From positions 593,488 to 657,487 of the forward strand of contig BCKQ01000008.1 in NCBI GenBank assembly GCA_001600695.1: DNA of 64,000 nucleotides, given 5' to 3'. Shown here one piece after another: positions 1-9,800 of this stretch (within the stretch, counting starts at the first letter, position 1; each line of letters begins with the position of its first letter). The position numbers and the translations under genes are program-made. The notes under the pieces were generated by a model that did no database searches, was not told the origin of the DNA, and saw nothing but the letters and a program-made list of their open reading frames with translations. This DNA comes from Ascoidea asiatica (Eukaryota; Ascomycota; Saccharomycetes; Ascoideales; Ascoideaceae).

Positions 1-1111
1 TATCAATTTCTAACCAAGAAGGATTTGTTAATAATCTTAAATTATTATTTTTAATAAAATTTTTTGAATTTATGAAAAAAGATTTATGAAAACTTTGTTG
101 TGGTAAACTTAATTCAACAGGATCAAATTCACCAGGTAATAAATCTATTGGTAAACTAAAAAGAATTTCATTTAAAAATTTATCAAAGAATTTAATTGCA
201 TTAATATTAAAATTTGATTTTGGTTTTGTACCATATTTAAAATTATCATTTTTTTTCCTAAAATCAGTTTCTTGATTTAAAGTTTTTGTTGAATTTCCAA
301 CAATTAATAATTTTGAAATTTTTTTAATTTTATTAATATTACCTAAATTACCAAGTAAATAATCTTTTAAAAGTTCAAATTTATAAATTTCTATATTTTC
401 TAAATCAATTTCAAGACCTGAAATTATAGCAATTTTATTACTATTAAAGTTATTGTTGGTGNTGATATTATTATTATTATTAGTGATAAGATTATTAATT
501 TGATCTTGAGATAAAATATTTTTTAAATTTCTTTGAATTGGAAATGTAGGAAAAATTAAATCAATTACTTTAAAAGTACCAATAGAAATTTGAATTCCAA
601 GTACACCAATTACACAACCAGTTACAAAAATTAAATTTTTAAATTGATTACTTGAAAAATCTAAATTAACTCTACCACTTTCATCTTCAATAATTAAAAT
701 ATCATTTTTTAAATTTTTATAAGTTTTTTGAATTGGAGGAGGTATACCATAAATACCAATTGAAACATCTTTTAAAATATTTGGTTTATAAAACATTTCA
801 CAATATGTTAAACCAATAATCCAACATGGATCATTTGAAGGTATATCTAAAATTTTTTCAATTTTTTTAATTTTTACAATTTTTTTTAAATTTTTTGAAA
901 TTTTTTTATTATCCCAATTTTTTAAAGCTAATGGTAAAATTTTATTTCTTAAAAATTTTAATCTTTGAAAATAAATTGAATTATATTGAAAAGAATAATT
1001 TCTAAAATTTAAAGAATAATTTAAATTAAATAATTTTGAATTTGTATAATGATCAGGTATTATAGATACATTTCTTTTAAATTCATTAATTTCAATACTA
1101 TTTTGATCCAT
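1..1111 (-). CDS. POL31: DNA polymerase delta small subunit (B-subunit), 3' end missing
   Basis: Read directly on the minus strand from the ATG at 1109-1111: about 370 codons stay open to the window edge, so the C-terminal part lies outside. The translation shows the POLD2/Pol31 hallmarks in order: LTYCEM near residue 100, EDESGRV near 140, a VTGCVIGVLG stretch near 160, SGLEIDL near 230, LLIVGNS near 260, LPQQSFHKS near 335 and LTNPSWLEID at the edge. Family knowledge: Pol31 is the essential structural subunit that links catalytic Pol3 to Pol32, has an inactive phosphoesterase fold, and acts in lagging-strand synthesis and repair; it is also shared with Pol zeta. An Asn-rich insert near residue 215 carries a single N. 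Two ACGCGT boxes upstream fit G1/S expression. Identification is firm. Confidence 0.92.
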   Translation of the reverse strand, partial: MDQNSIEINEFKRNVSIIPDHYTNSKLFNLNYSLNFRNYSFQYNSIYFQRLKFLRNKILPLALKNWDNKKISKNLKKIVKIKKIEKILDIPSNDPCWIIGLTYCEMFYKPNILKDVSIGIYGIPPPIQKTYKNLKNDILIIEDESGRVNLDFSSNQFKNLIFVTGCVIGVLGIQISIGTFKVIDLIFPTFPIQRNLKNILSQDQINNLITNNNNNIXTNNNFNSNKIAIISGLEIDLENIEIYKFELLKDYLLGNLGNINKIKKISKLLIVGNSTKTLNQETDFRKKNDNFKYGTKPKSNFNINAIKFFDKFLNEILFSLPIDLLPGEFDPVELSLPQQSFHKSFFINSKNFIKNNNLRLLTNPSWLEID

Positions 1112-1192
1112 TGTCATTTTTAATAAGTTATTTTATAATGATTTAATTTATATAAATTTATTTTAATCTTATCCAATTCATTAATAAAATAT

Positions 1193-1223
<31 letters not shown>

Positions 1224-1646
1224 TTAACATATTCATTAGAATATATATATTGAAGTACGCGTACTAACGTTATTTAAAATCTGAGTATTACATAATAAAC
1301 GCGTAATAAAAAAAAAGATATTGATCAGGGTAATGAAAGTTTGAAAAAAGAGACCAATATTTCGGTACTTTTTTCATTTGAATTTTATATATATTTATTT
1401 ATTTAATAATATTTATTTATTAGGACTAAAGTACACTTAAATAGTTAAACAAAAGACAGAAATAAAGATATAAAGAGAAAGGTAAAAGGGGAGTATATAA
1501 AGTTAAATAAACTAATAAGATAGTAGTAAGATAAAGAAATATAAAAAGCATTAAGAAACCAAAAATAAAATAAATAAAAATAAATAAAGATAAATAAAGA
1601 TAAATAAAGATAAATAAAGATAAATAGAGAAGAAAGATGAAAGGAA
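1112..1646. other. Intergenic region between POL31 and HHO1
   Basis: No gene seen. It holds the POL31 promoter, a (TTTA)n run at 1191-1225, and a 10-bp tandem repeat (TAAATAAAGA, four exact copies at 1581-1620 plus a degenerate one) just past the HHO1 stop codon. Confidence 0.7.
1257..1304. promoter_or_regulatory. Pair of ACGCGT (MCB-like) boxes upstream of POL31
   Basis: ACGCGT occurs at 1257-1262 and again at 1299-1304, 146 and 188 bp before the POL31 start. ACGCGT is the MluI cell-cycle box bound by MBF (Mbp1-Swi6) in yeasts, and replication genes are its classic targets. Single copies elsewhere (6592, 13432) are about what chance predicts; the close pair in front of a replication gene is what stands out. 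Confidence 0.6.
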
Positions 1647-2318
1647 TTATTTAGTTGATCTTGTTTTTCTTGTACCAGTTGATTTAGTTACTTTTTTTGT
1701 AATTGTATTATCAGATTTTTTTGGAATTGATTTTTTAGTTGTTGTTGTTGTTGTTGTTGATGATTTTTTAACAGGAGTTTTTTTATCTTTTTCAACTTTT
1801 GATTTAGAAACTTTTGTAGTTGTAGGTTTTGTAGGTTTTGTTGATTTTGATGAAGATTTTGTTGATTTTGGTTTAGTAATTTTTGAAATTGATGATTTAT
1901 TTGATTTTTGTTTTGAAATTTTAGAATCATCTTTTAATTTTTTTGATTTTGATAAATCTTTATTATCTTTTGAATCTTTATTATCTTTTGAATCTTTATT
2001 ATCTTTTAAATCAGAATTTATATTAATATTTGATTTTTTTAAAACTTTTGTTAATTTTACAGGACCTGAAGGACCTTTTGGTTGTGTAAAAATATTATTT
2101 TCAACACCTTTTCTTAAAGCTGAATTAAATTGAGTATCAAAATTATTTGATTTAATTTTAAAATTCGAATTAACATATTTTTTTAAAGCTTGTCTTGAAG
2201 AACCTTTTCTTTCTTTTAAAGCTAAAATTGCAGAAGTTATCATATCTTTATAAGGTGGATGATCTGGAGTTTTTTTAATTGTTGAAGTTGTTGAAGTTGT
2301 AGTTGCAGATTTTACCAT
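1647..2318 (-). CDS. HHO1: Linker histone H1, one globular domain plus Lys-rich tail
   Basis: 223 residues. Residues about 18-92 form an H1/H5 winged-helix domain: PPYKDMITSAILALKERKGS, then RQALKKYV, and a closing FTQPKGPSGPVKL. The remaining ~130 residues are a Lys/Ser/Thr tail with a short KDNKDS repeat near 105-120 and TKPTKPTTTK further on. Family knowledge: H1 binds linker DNA at the nucleosome dyad and compacts chromatin; S. cerevisiae Hho1 has two globular domains, whereas this protein has the ordinary one-domain layout. The start is the ATG directly before the globular domain. A shadow reading frame in the tail region is not a gene. Confidence 0.93.
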   Translation of the reverse strand: MVKSATTTSTTSTIKKTPDHPPYKDMITSAILALKERKGSSRQALKKYVNSNFKIKSNNFDTQFNSALRKGVENNIFTQPKGPSGPVKLTKVLKKSNININSDLKDNKDSKDNKDSKDNKDLSKSKKLKDDSKISKQKSNKSSISKITKPKSTKSSSKSTKPTKPTTTKVSKSKVEKDKKTPVKKSSTTTTTTTKKSIPKKSDNTITKKVTKSTGTRKTRSTK

Positions 2319-2322
2319 TTTT

Positions 2323-2366
2323 ATATATTTATTATATATTTATTATATATTTATTATATATTTATT
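2323..2366. repeat. 11-bp tandem repeat, four copies
   Basis: ATATATTTATT repeated four times immediately upstream of the HHO1 start codon, probably in the 5' leader. Confidence 0.85.
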
Positions 2367-2947
2367 AGTTGTTGTTTTGTTTTGTGATAATTATTTAGTA
2401 TTGAGTATTAGTGTATTGTATTATTATAATTTAGATAGTATTTATAAGTAATAAGGAATATAAGAAGAAGAAGAGAAGAAATGAAAAGAAAAGAAAAGAA
2501 AAGAAAAGAAGAAAATAAATTAAAATTGAATAAATTAAGGAGATTATAAGGAGATTATAAGGAAATTATAAGGAAATTATAAGGAAATTATATTCAATTA
2601 AAATTTTACATTAAATTATTGAATATAATGATGATAATAATAATTATAATAATATAATAATATTAATATTAATATTAACTGATAATAAAGAATAAAGTTA
2701 AAGAATATGATAAATAAGGAGAATAAGAAATGGTAATGCTTTTTATTATAATTGGGATATTTAAGTAAGTTATTGAGGAGTGGTGGTCACGTTTATGGGA
2801 GTTTAAGATATTAAATANGTTAATAAGTTAGACGAGATGATATTAAAAAGAAGGTGAGCCCTGTGTGAGTGGAACAAGAAGTAGATCAGTTGTAGTGGAG
2901 CGAGGAGAAAGAAGAACGCCAAAGTGCTGGAGCGCGCTGAAATAAAT

Positions 2948-2985
2948 GTGCTGAGATGTTTGCGAGCCCCTGAACATCTCAGCAC
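2948..2985. repeat. Perfect 13-bp inverted repeat, 12-nt loop
   Basis: GTGCTGAGATGTT at 2948-2960 is the exact reverse complement of AACATCTCAGCAC at 2973-2985; the loop is TGCGAGCCCCTG. It sits about 630 bp upstream of HHO1. It could be a dyad protein-binding site or the hairpin of an unannotated transcript. Confidence 0.8.
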
Positions 2986-3272
2986 GGCCAGCAGCAAGCA
3001 AAGGAGAAGGAAGAGAATAAGTAGTAGTGGTAGTAGTGGTAGTAGTGGTAGTATTGTAGAGAAGAGAGAGTATTGCAGTATTGTAGTATTGCAGTATTGT
3101 AGGAGAGAAGTGGTGGTGTGTTTGTGGTAATAGACAGATAGATACAAGATACAAGATACAAGATAGATAAATAGATAAATAGATAAATACACAGGCCATC
3201 CGTATTCATGGCTTCTGTTCTACTACAATACAATTCTAAGTATGTAAATATATATTAGTTTATTAATGGATA

Positions 3273-3560
3273 TTAAAATAAATGATAAAGAGTGTAAATT
3301 AAGAAAAAAAAGAATAAAACTATAGAAATCATTTTAATTATAGAAATATTTGAATTAAATAATCTTGATAATTTATTTGAAGATTTTTTTAAATTTATTT
3401 TAATTTTATCAATTTGATTATTTAAATTATTAAATATTGTTAATTCTTCTTCAGTTCCATTATTAATATCTTCTGTTATTGATCTTAATGTTGATAATTT
3501 ATTTGCAAGATTATTAAATCTTTCATTATTTTCTTGTTCTCTTTGAGCATATGTTGACAT
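3273..3560 (-). CDS. SFT1: Golgi v/t-SNARE of the Bet1/Sft1 family
   Basis: 95 residues, close to the 97 of S. cerevisiae Sft1 and shorter than Bet1. A SNARE-type heptad region spans about residues 15-72 (LANKLSTLRSITEDI early on, KSSNKLSRLFNSN at the end) and is followed by one C-terminal membrane anchor, roughly residues 75-95, ending FFFLIYTLYHLF, much like the Sft1 tail. Family knowledge: Sft1 is a Qc-SNARE acting in retrograde traffic within the Golgi, pairing with Sed5. The gene reads without an intron. Bet1 is the main alternative; the length and tail favour SFT1. Confidence 0.82.
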   Translation of the reverse strand: MSTYAQREQENNERFNNLANKLSTLRSITEDINNGTEEELTIFNNLNNQIDKIKINLKKSSNKLSRLFNSNISIIKMISIVLFFFFLIYTLYHLF

Positions 3561-4476
3561 CTATATCTATAACTATAACTATAACTATAACTATAACTAT
3601 AACTATAACTATTTATTCTATGTTATTATTGTTAATATTGTTAATATTGGTATTTCAATAGCATCTACAATATCTTTATTATCTTCTCTTTTATTCTCAT
3701 CTTCTCTCTTTTACACATCTTCACATCTTCTTTTCAAAAATTGGTATCGTGTCTNGCACCGTCTCATTGTGCGTGACTGACGGAGAATAAATTAAAAGCG
3801 TGTTAAAGTGCGTGCTAAAGTGCGTGCAAAANAAACGAGACCAGAAACATGGATATTCTATCTGAGACCAGAACAATGGACACTTTATTTCTTCCGTATA
3901 TTTCCGGACATCCGATATTATCCGACTGCCATGCAACTGCATGCATCCAGAGCCACTCAATGCCAGACTGCCGCCGTTTGCCGTGTTTATCCAAGATGTG
4001 ACATCCCCGTGAATATAGAATACAACTTTCATTTTAACTTACTTAAGTACTTTTATAGCACTGCACAAATAGAACAGTTTCTAATTTTATTCCTCTTTTT
4101 CCTCTTTTTCCTCTTTTTCTCTCATTACCTAAATATGACTCACTACTGTGGACTATTTTATACCATACTTTTTTAATAACTTACTTAAATTATCCAATAA
4201 GCTTCAATTATCCATTATCCATTATCCATTATACAAATATACAAATATACAAATATACAAATATACAAATATACTAATATATATATAATATAATACTATA
4301 TAAAATAAACATATAAATAAACATATAAATAAATTATGTTAAATAAATTTATTTCATTCGTAATTCATTAATTATCACTTTCTTCAATTAAAATATTATT
4401 GAATAATTTATTTCGATTTACTGGAAACTTAGAATTTTCGTTTCGATTATCATTATTCAATTTATTTTCTTCATCA

Positions 4477-4520
<44 letters not shown>

Positions 4521-4650
4521 TTTCAATTCATTTCAATTCATTATAAACTTATCTACTATTTTAATAGCTTATTAAATATATTCATAATAATGGTATTCTA
4601 ATATAATCATCATTTAATAATATAATNAATAATTTATATATAATATTAAA
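3561..4650. other. Divergent promoter region between SFT1 and the 4651 gene
   Basis: No gene supported. A G+C-richer island at about 3720-4020 carries four CCG triplets on one strand (3894, 3904, 3912, 3922) and a repeated GAGACCAGAA (3837 and 3864). Toward 4650 the DNA becomes simple sequence: CATTATC and AAATATAC repeats at about 4211-4275 and (TTAC)n at about 4480-4519. Open frames over the island lack ATG starts or any recognisable domain. Confidence 0.6.
3567..3612. repeat. Hexamer repeat (CTATAA)n in the SFT1 leader
   Basis: About seven to eight tandem copies of CTATAA start right before the SFT1 ATG. Confidence 0.85.
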
Positions 4651-5453
4651 ATGTTAATTAAAAGTGATATTGATATTGATATAAATATTGATAATCACAA
4701 TTATAACTATAACTACAATAATAATATTAATAATAATATTAATAATAATATTATTAATAATAATAATAACATTGATTATCAATCTGATATAGAAATTTCA
4801 AATTCAAGTATCAATTCAAACACCAATTCAATTACAAATTCAAACACCAATTCAATCACCAATTCAATCACCAATTCAATCACCAATTCAATCTCAAATA
4901 CAAACGTAATTTATAAAATTAATAAATTAAAAATTATAAATATACTTATAAAAATTTCTTCAAATTTATTATTAATTAATTATAATTTCAATAATAATTT
5001 AAATTCATTAAATTTTAAAAATTTAAATAATTTATTTATAAAATTTATTAATCATTTAATTATTAAAATTAATTTAAATTTAAATTTATTTTTTTTAACT
5101 TTATATATTTTATTAAAATTTAATAAAATNNNNNNNNNNNNNNNNNNNNNNNNNNNNNNNNNNNNNNNNNNNNNNNNNNNNNNNNNNNNNNNNNNNNNNN
5201 NNNNNNNNNNNNNNNNNNNNNNNNNNNNNNNNNNNNNNNNNNNNNNNNNNNNNNNNNNNNNNNNNNNNNNNNNNNNNNNNNNNNNNNNNNNNNNNNNNNN
5301 NNNNNNNNNNNNNNNNNNNNNNNNNNNNNNNNNNNNNNNNNNNNNNNNNATAATATTAATTTATTTAATTTTAATTTAATTTCAATTACAAAAAATAATA
5401 ATTATATAATTTTTAAAAAAAATTTATTAAATTTAATTAAAATTTATCTATAA
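4651..5453 (+). CDS. Asn-rich protein interrupted by an assembly gap; possibly cyclin-like
   Basis: The ATG at 4651 opens about 160 codons up to the N gap. Residues 1-85 are Asn/Ile/Ser/Thr low complexity, with NSITNSITNS-type repeats. Residues about 88-160 look helical and hydrophobic (KISSNLL early, LFIKFINHLI in the middle, FFLTLYILLKF at the end), a spacing that weakly recalls the start of a Pcl/Clg1-type cyclin box. After the gap a different frame stays open from 5352 to a TAA at 5451-5453 (about 33 codons, ending NLLNLIKIYL). The frame on the far side does not match the one before, so the gap length is probably only an estimate, or an intron lies within it. The function is a guess. Confidence 0.5.
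5130..5349. other. Assembly gap (220 N)
   Basis: A run of unknown bases inside the 4651-5453 gene; its true length is unknown. Confidence 0.99.
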
Positions 5454-5522
5454 TTATCAATAATTATCAATAATTATCAATAATTATCAATAATTATCAA
5501 TAATTATCAATAATTATCAAGT
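5450..5522. repeat. 10-bp tandem repeat (AATTATCAAT)n
   Basis: About seven copies directly after the stop codon of the upstream gene. A pure (AT)n tract follows at about 5608-5644, just before the stop of the next, minus-strand gene. Confidence 0.9.
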
Positions 5523-5609
5523 TCATCATCTATCTAATTCATTTATTTCTTCTATTCTATTATTTCTTAATTACTTTTTTCTTTAACAACTTTTTCCTTT
5601 TATATATAA

Positions 5610-5647
<38 letters not shown>

Positions 5648-5655
5648 CATTTTAA

Positions 5656-6429
5656 TTATAAATTTTTGGAATTTAAAAACATTTCAACTTCTTCAATTTT
5701 ACTTGTATTAATAAATTTATTAACAATTGGTAACATTTCTTTTGAAATTTTTTCAACTTCTTCATTCCAATCTCCACAAATTTTTATTGCTTCTTTTGGT
5801 GAAATTGTTTTTCTACCTTCTTTTAAAACATATCTTGTAATAATTATACAATGTAAAATTTTATTATCTTTACCTGAAACAAATTTAGAAATTAAAAAAA
5901 TCCATTTTTCATCCCAACATAAAATTCTTGAAATTACTTCATATTTATAATATGGTAAAATTTCTTTTTTAAAAATTCCTTGAATTGAAGCAACTGGTAT
6001 ATATGGCCAATTTAAAATTCCAATTTTTTTATTTTTACCTTCATTTATATTCATCTTTTCATAATACCAAAATAATTTTTGAAATCTTTTACTCATTAAT
6101 TCAGTTCTAACAATATCTCCTTCAATAAAATATGATGCATTATTTTTATGTAAATAAAAATCACATTCAAATGGAGAATTATAAGTTTTATAAATTGTTG
6201 GTTCAAAGATTTTTAAATTTAAATTTAAATTTGAATTTTTAATCTCTTTATTAATTTCTTCTTTATTCTTTTTAAAAAATCTTGGTAATATTAAAATTTT
6301 TAAAACAACCCAATAAAATCTAAAATAATATGCTAATGGTATTGATTTATAACTTGAAATAACATATATAATAAATAAATACTTAAATATCTTTGTAATT
6401 AAACCCATTTTTTTCTCAATCTCTCTCAC
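5656..6429 (-). CDS. THEM6-like / acyl-thioesterase-like hot-dog protein, membrane-anchored
   Basis: 257 residues. An N-terminal hydrophobic stretch (about residues 9-30 and again 38-50) suggests a membrane anchor. The middle carries a hot-dog-like pattern: a PFECDFYLHKNNASYF segment near residue 88, comparable to the segment of THEM6/4HBT_2 proteins in which the first strand meets the helix, then strands ending in GRKTISPKEAI near 215. Proteins of this group are thought to act on acyl thioesters, but few have a proven substrate. A second Met at residue 8 could be the start. Family membership is a judgement from the sequence pattern; no catalytic residue can be assigned with confidence. Confidence 0.55.
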   Translation of the reverse strand: MREIEKKMGLITKIFKYLFIIYVISSYKSIPLAYYFRFYWVVLKILILPRFFKKNKEEINKEIKNSNLNLNLKIFEPTIYKTYNSPFECDFYLHKNNASYFIEGDIVRTELMSKRFQKLFWYYEKMNINEGKNKKIGILNWPYIPVASIQGIFKKEILPYYKYEVISRILCWDEKWIFLISKFVSGKDNKILHCIIITRYVLKEGRKTISPKEAIKICGDWNEEVEKISKEMLPIVNKFINTSKIEEVEMFLNSKNL

Positions 6430-6816
6430 TATTCATATATCTTTCTTCATTTATTCCTCAATTGATAATAATCTCTTCAATTACTTCAATTACTTCAATT
6501 CTTTTATCTCTTCTTTTACTTCTTTTACTTCTTTTACTTCTTTTATAAACCTTTTTAAATCTTTGGGCAATTTCTTGTTTTTTCACAGCGCACGCGTTTT
6601 TTCTCTTTTTGTTTTGNTTCCGTCGGAAATGCTCTCGGCTACCACTCGCTCCGAATTTAAATGGACACAAAAAAGATGAAATAAATAAAATAACATTGAA
6701 ATATATTTATTTTATATTTTATATTTATATTTTATATTTATATTTTATATTTATATTTTATATTTTATATTTTATATTTTACATATATTCCTATTATACA
6801 TTTTGAATGAAGCTTA
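6430..6816. other. Promoter region of the thioesterase-like gene
   Basis: No gene seen. It contains a CTTCTTTTA tandem run at about 6505-6545 and a short G+C-richer patch at about 6585-6665 with one ACGCGT (6592-6597). TTTATATTTTATAT simple sequence lies at 6705-6785. Confidence 0.6.
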
Positions 6817-9800
6817 TTATCTTGAATCAAAATAAGATAATTCAAGCTCCTTGAGTTCTCTTTGGTGTTTTAAACTATTAAGTTCAACTGAATTTTCAAG
6901 AGAATGAAGTTCTAAATCATTTTTCAATTTCTCTAATAATAATTTATTTGTTTCTTTAAGTAAAGTAAATTCATTAAAAGCATTNTCTTTTAATCTTTTT
7001 ATTCTCTTTTTTTTAATTTCAATATCATTATTTAAAATCTCAAATTGATGTTTCATATTTGTTATTCCATTAATTTTAATTTCATATTCTTGTTTTCTCA
7101 TTGGTAATTCTTTTTTTAAAACATCAATAAATATTTCAAGTTTCTTTTGTTCTTGTTTTTCATAAATTTCTTTTGCTTTATCTTCCAATTCTTTTTTTTG
7201 TTCTAATTTTGCTAATTCTACTTTTTCTTTAATATGTTTTAAAAATCCTTCATTTTCACTTAATTCTCCAATTTGTTTAAAGTTTGGATTTGAAACTAAA
7301 TAACTTTTAATATATCCATTATTAATTTTTGGAAATTCAATATTTAATGGTTCAATAATTCCAGATTTTGAAGTTTTAAATTCATTACTTGATCTATTCA
7401 CATTTTCAATTAAATCTTGAGTTCTTTTTTGAGTTTCTGAAATTTTTTGTAATTCTTGTTTTTCTAAGTCAATTATATTTCCTTGCTTGAACTTTTCTTG
7501 TTCAATATGGGTCATTTCCAGAGGTTGAATTTCTTCAATTTNTCCCACTTCTTCAATATATTCAATATCTTCAATGTCTTCAATATCCTTCTGTTGCTTT
7601 TGATTTTGATTTAGTCCTTCAGAGAGAATTGTACTTTTTGTTACTACTTCATTTGTAGATGCTTTATTAATACCATCTTTCCAGACAGAAGGTTGTACTT
7701 CCATTACTGGTTCCATATTTGTATCTAGCTGATTACTTGTATCTGGTTGAAAAGTTTGAGATTCTATAGTATTAGAATTATCATTTTTTTCAACAGATTT
7801 TTCAATATGCAAAATCTCGTTTTCGGAACTTTTTTTAGAATTGGAAATAATGTTTAAATCANCTTTTTCGTTAGAAGATGATATAAGTTTCACAGATTNC
7901 TNACTCGAAGATTCACTAAGTTTCTNTATATCATCAGTATCATTTGAAAGAATATTTACCTCAGGATTTGAATTAAATTTTTCATTAATATTTTTTGAAC
8001 TATCAATAGGTTGCTTATCAGGTAAAGTAACTTCTTTAATTTCTTCTGCCTTTTTAGAAATTTGATAAGACTCCAATTCTTCCGGTACATTTAAATCTTT
8101 GATATTATCAACTTCAGTGCTATCAATTTTTTCTAAATTATTATTAATTGAGTTTCCATTATTTTTTTCAGAACTATTTGTTGCATCTTGAGGTTTTATA
8201 ACATCTGTTTTACCAACATTGGAAACACCTTCTTCAGATAAAGTTTCAAGGGCATCAACAAATGGACTTTCTTTATCGCTTTCATTACTTGATGTTTTAT
8301 AGTCTTTAGCAGTTTGATTTTCTATAGTTAACATATCAATATCATCATCATTATCGTCATTATCATTATTATCAATTGGATTTAGCATATCGATTTCATT
8401 TTTAGAACCAATATCTATTTCAAAAACAATTGGATGAGAATCCGATTCACTGATATGATTGTTATCAGATAAATTATTTTGAAAAGGGGTTGATTCATTC
8501 TTTGCCAAAGCTTCATCAGTCTTTATATTATGAGAATCAGTTGATTTCAAATCTTCTATTTTATTATTTTCCTGANTATTTGTATTTTGGGTTTCATTTT
8601 CTTTTAACACATTATCACAAATTTTGTTATCCGGAATTCCTGTAGATAATTCCAGAATCTCATCAATATTATCAGGTTTTTTGGAATTAGAAATTTCTTT
8701 TTCAACAATTTTTTTATTATTATTTACAAAAACTGGTACTTTTGTTTCAAAAACAGGATCAGTTTCTTTAAATCCATTTTCCTTTCCATAAGTTTCCCAA
8801 TAATCATCAATTAGCCTAACTCCATTCTGAATAATTCGAGCACCTAAAATAAGAAATAATGACCGTACAGGCAAAAGTAAAATATCTTTCTTTTGAGATT
8901 CTTTAATTAAGTTATTTTTCCAAAGAAAATCTTGTTCTTCAACTGTTGCTTTACATTTAATTAAATACTTGAATCTTTNATCCTTGAAAAGATTAATAGA
9001 ATCAAAAAAATTTAATTCTTTAGCTACATCCAATGCTAAACAATACAACATTTTACCTTTACCTGGTAAAGTAAAAGTAGTAGTTACAAATTTTTTTTGT
9101 GTATTAAATAAAAATCCATTCTTAGAAATTTTTTTTTCACCTTTTGGATCAAATTTTGTTTGTTTATACTCATCTTTGAAATCAGATGATATAATGTTTG
9201 AGTCGTAAAAAGATTCATCTGGTATAGGCCATACAGGTAAATATAGGGGAATTGATGAAATATTTCCATTTTGTTTTTTATCAAGACATATTTTTGATGT
9301 TTCTACTTTAAATATAGTAGGCATTTCAGATCCAAGCATATTTTCAGGAAGTTTTTTCTCTATTTCTGGAATATTTTTATCATCAATAACTTTTTGTGAT
9401 ACAGGTTTTGATTCAGAAGTATGGATACTTTCGGAATCTGTAGTTAAAAGTTTATTTCTTGTTTCCTCTACAGCTTTTTCTTTTTCAATAAGACTAACTT
9501 TATTGGATGCAGGAATAATTATTTCAGACTCTTTTCTATTAGATTCCTTATTTTCTTTCCCATAAACAGTATCTTTCAAATCTGAATATTGCTGTTTATT
9601 ATCTTTTTGTTCCAACTCAAATTCCTTCTGCGTTGTTTTTGGTTCTGCTTGCTTAATCTGAAAGTTTTTATCATCTATGATTTTAGGATCTTCTTTCATT
9701 TTTTCAATTTCATCTTTTGCTGCTTCAAGTACTACATTGTTATTATTTAAATCTTCATCTATCTGTACTTTATGTTTTTTCTGATCATTTTCCTTGAGAT

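Larger units (their letters stand above)
2319..3272. other. Intergenic/promoter region of HHO1 with a G+C-richer island
   Basis: No gene supported. An AT-rich proximal part (short repeats of GGAAATTATAA at 2540-2590) leads into an island at about 2840-3230 that is visibly richer in G+C than the flanking genes. The island contains a perfect 13-bp inverted repeat (2948-2985), a GTAGTAGTG run at 3022-3052, and several long but unconvincing open frames on both strands. Confidence 0.6.

Noticed and set aside
1262-1268. TACTAAC, a possible intron branch point
   Set aside because: No 5' splice site or exon nearby on that strand; it lies in the POL31 promoter.
2803-3233. Several overlapping open frames on both strands in the HHO1 promoter island
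   Set aside because: They overlap one another, follow simple repeats and lack any domain; better explained by the composition of the island.
3808-4176. 122-codon open frame on the plus strand
   Set aside because: It begins without an ATG, contains an N and shows no recognisable family; it spans a promoter island.
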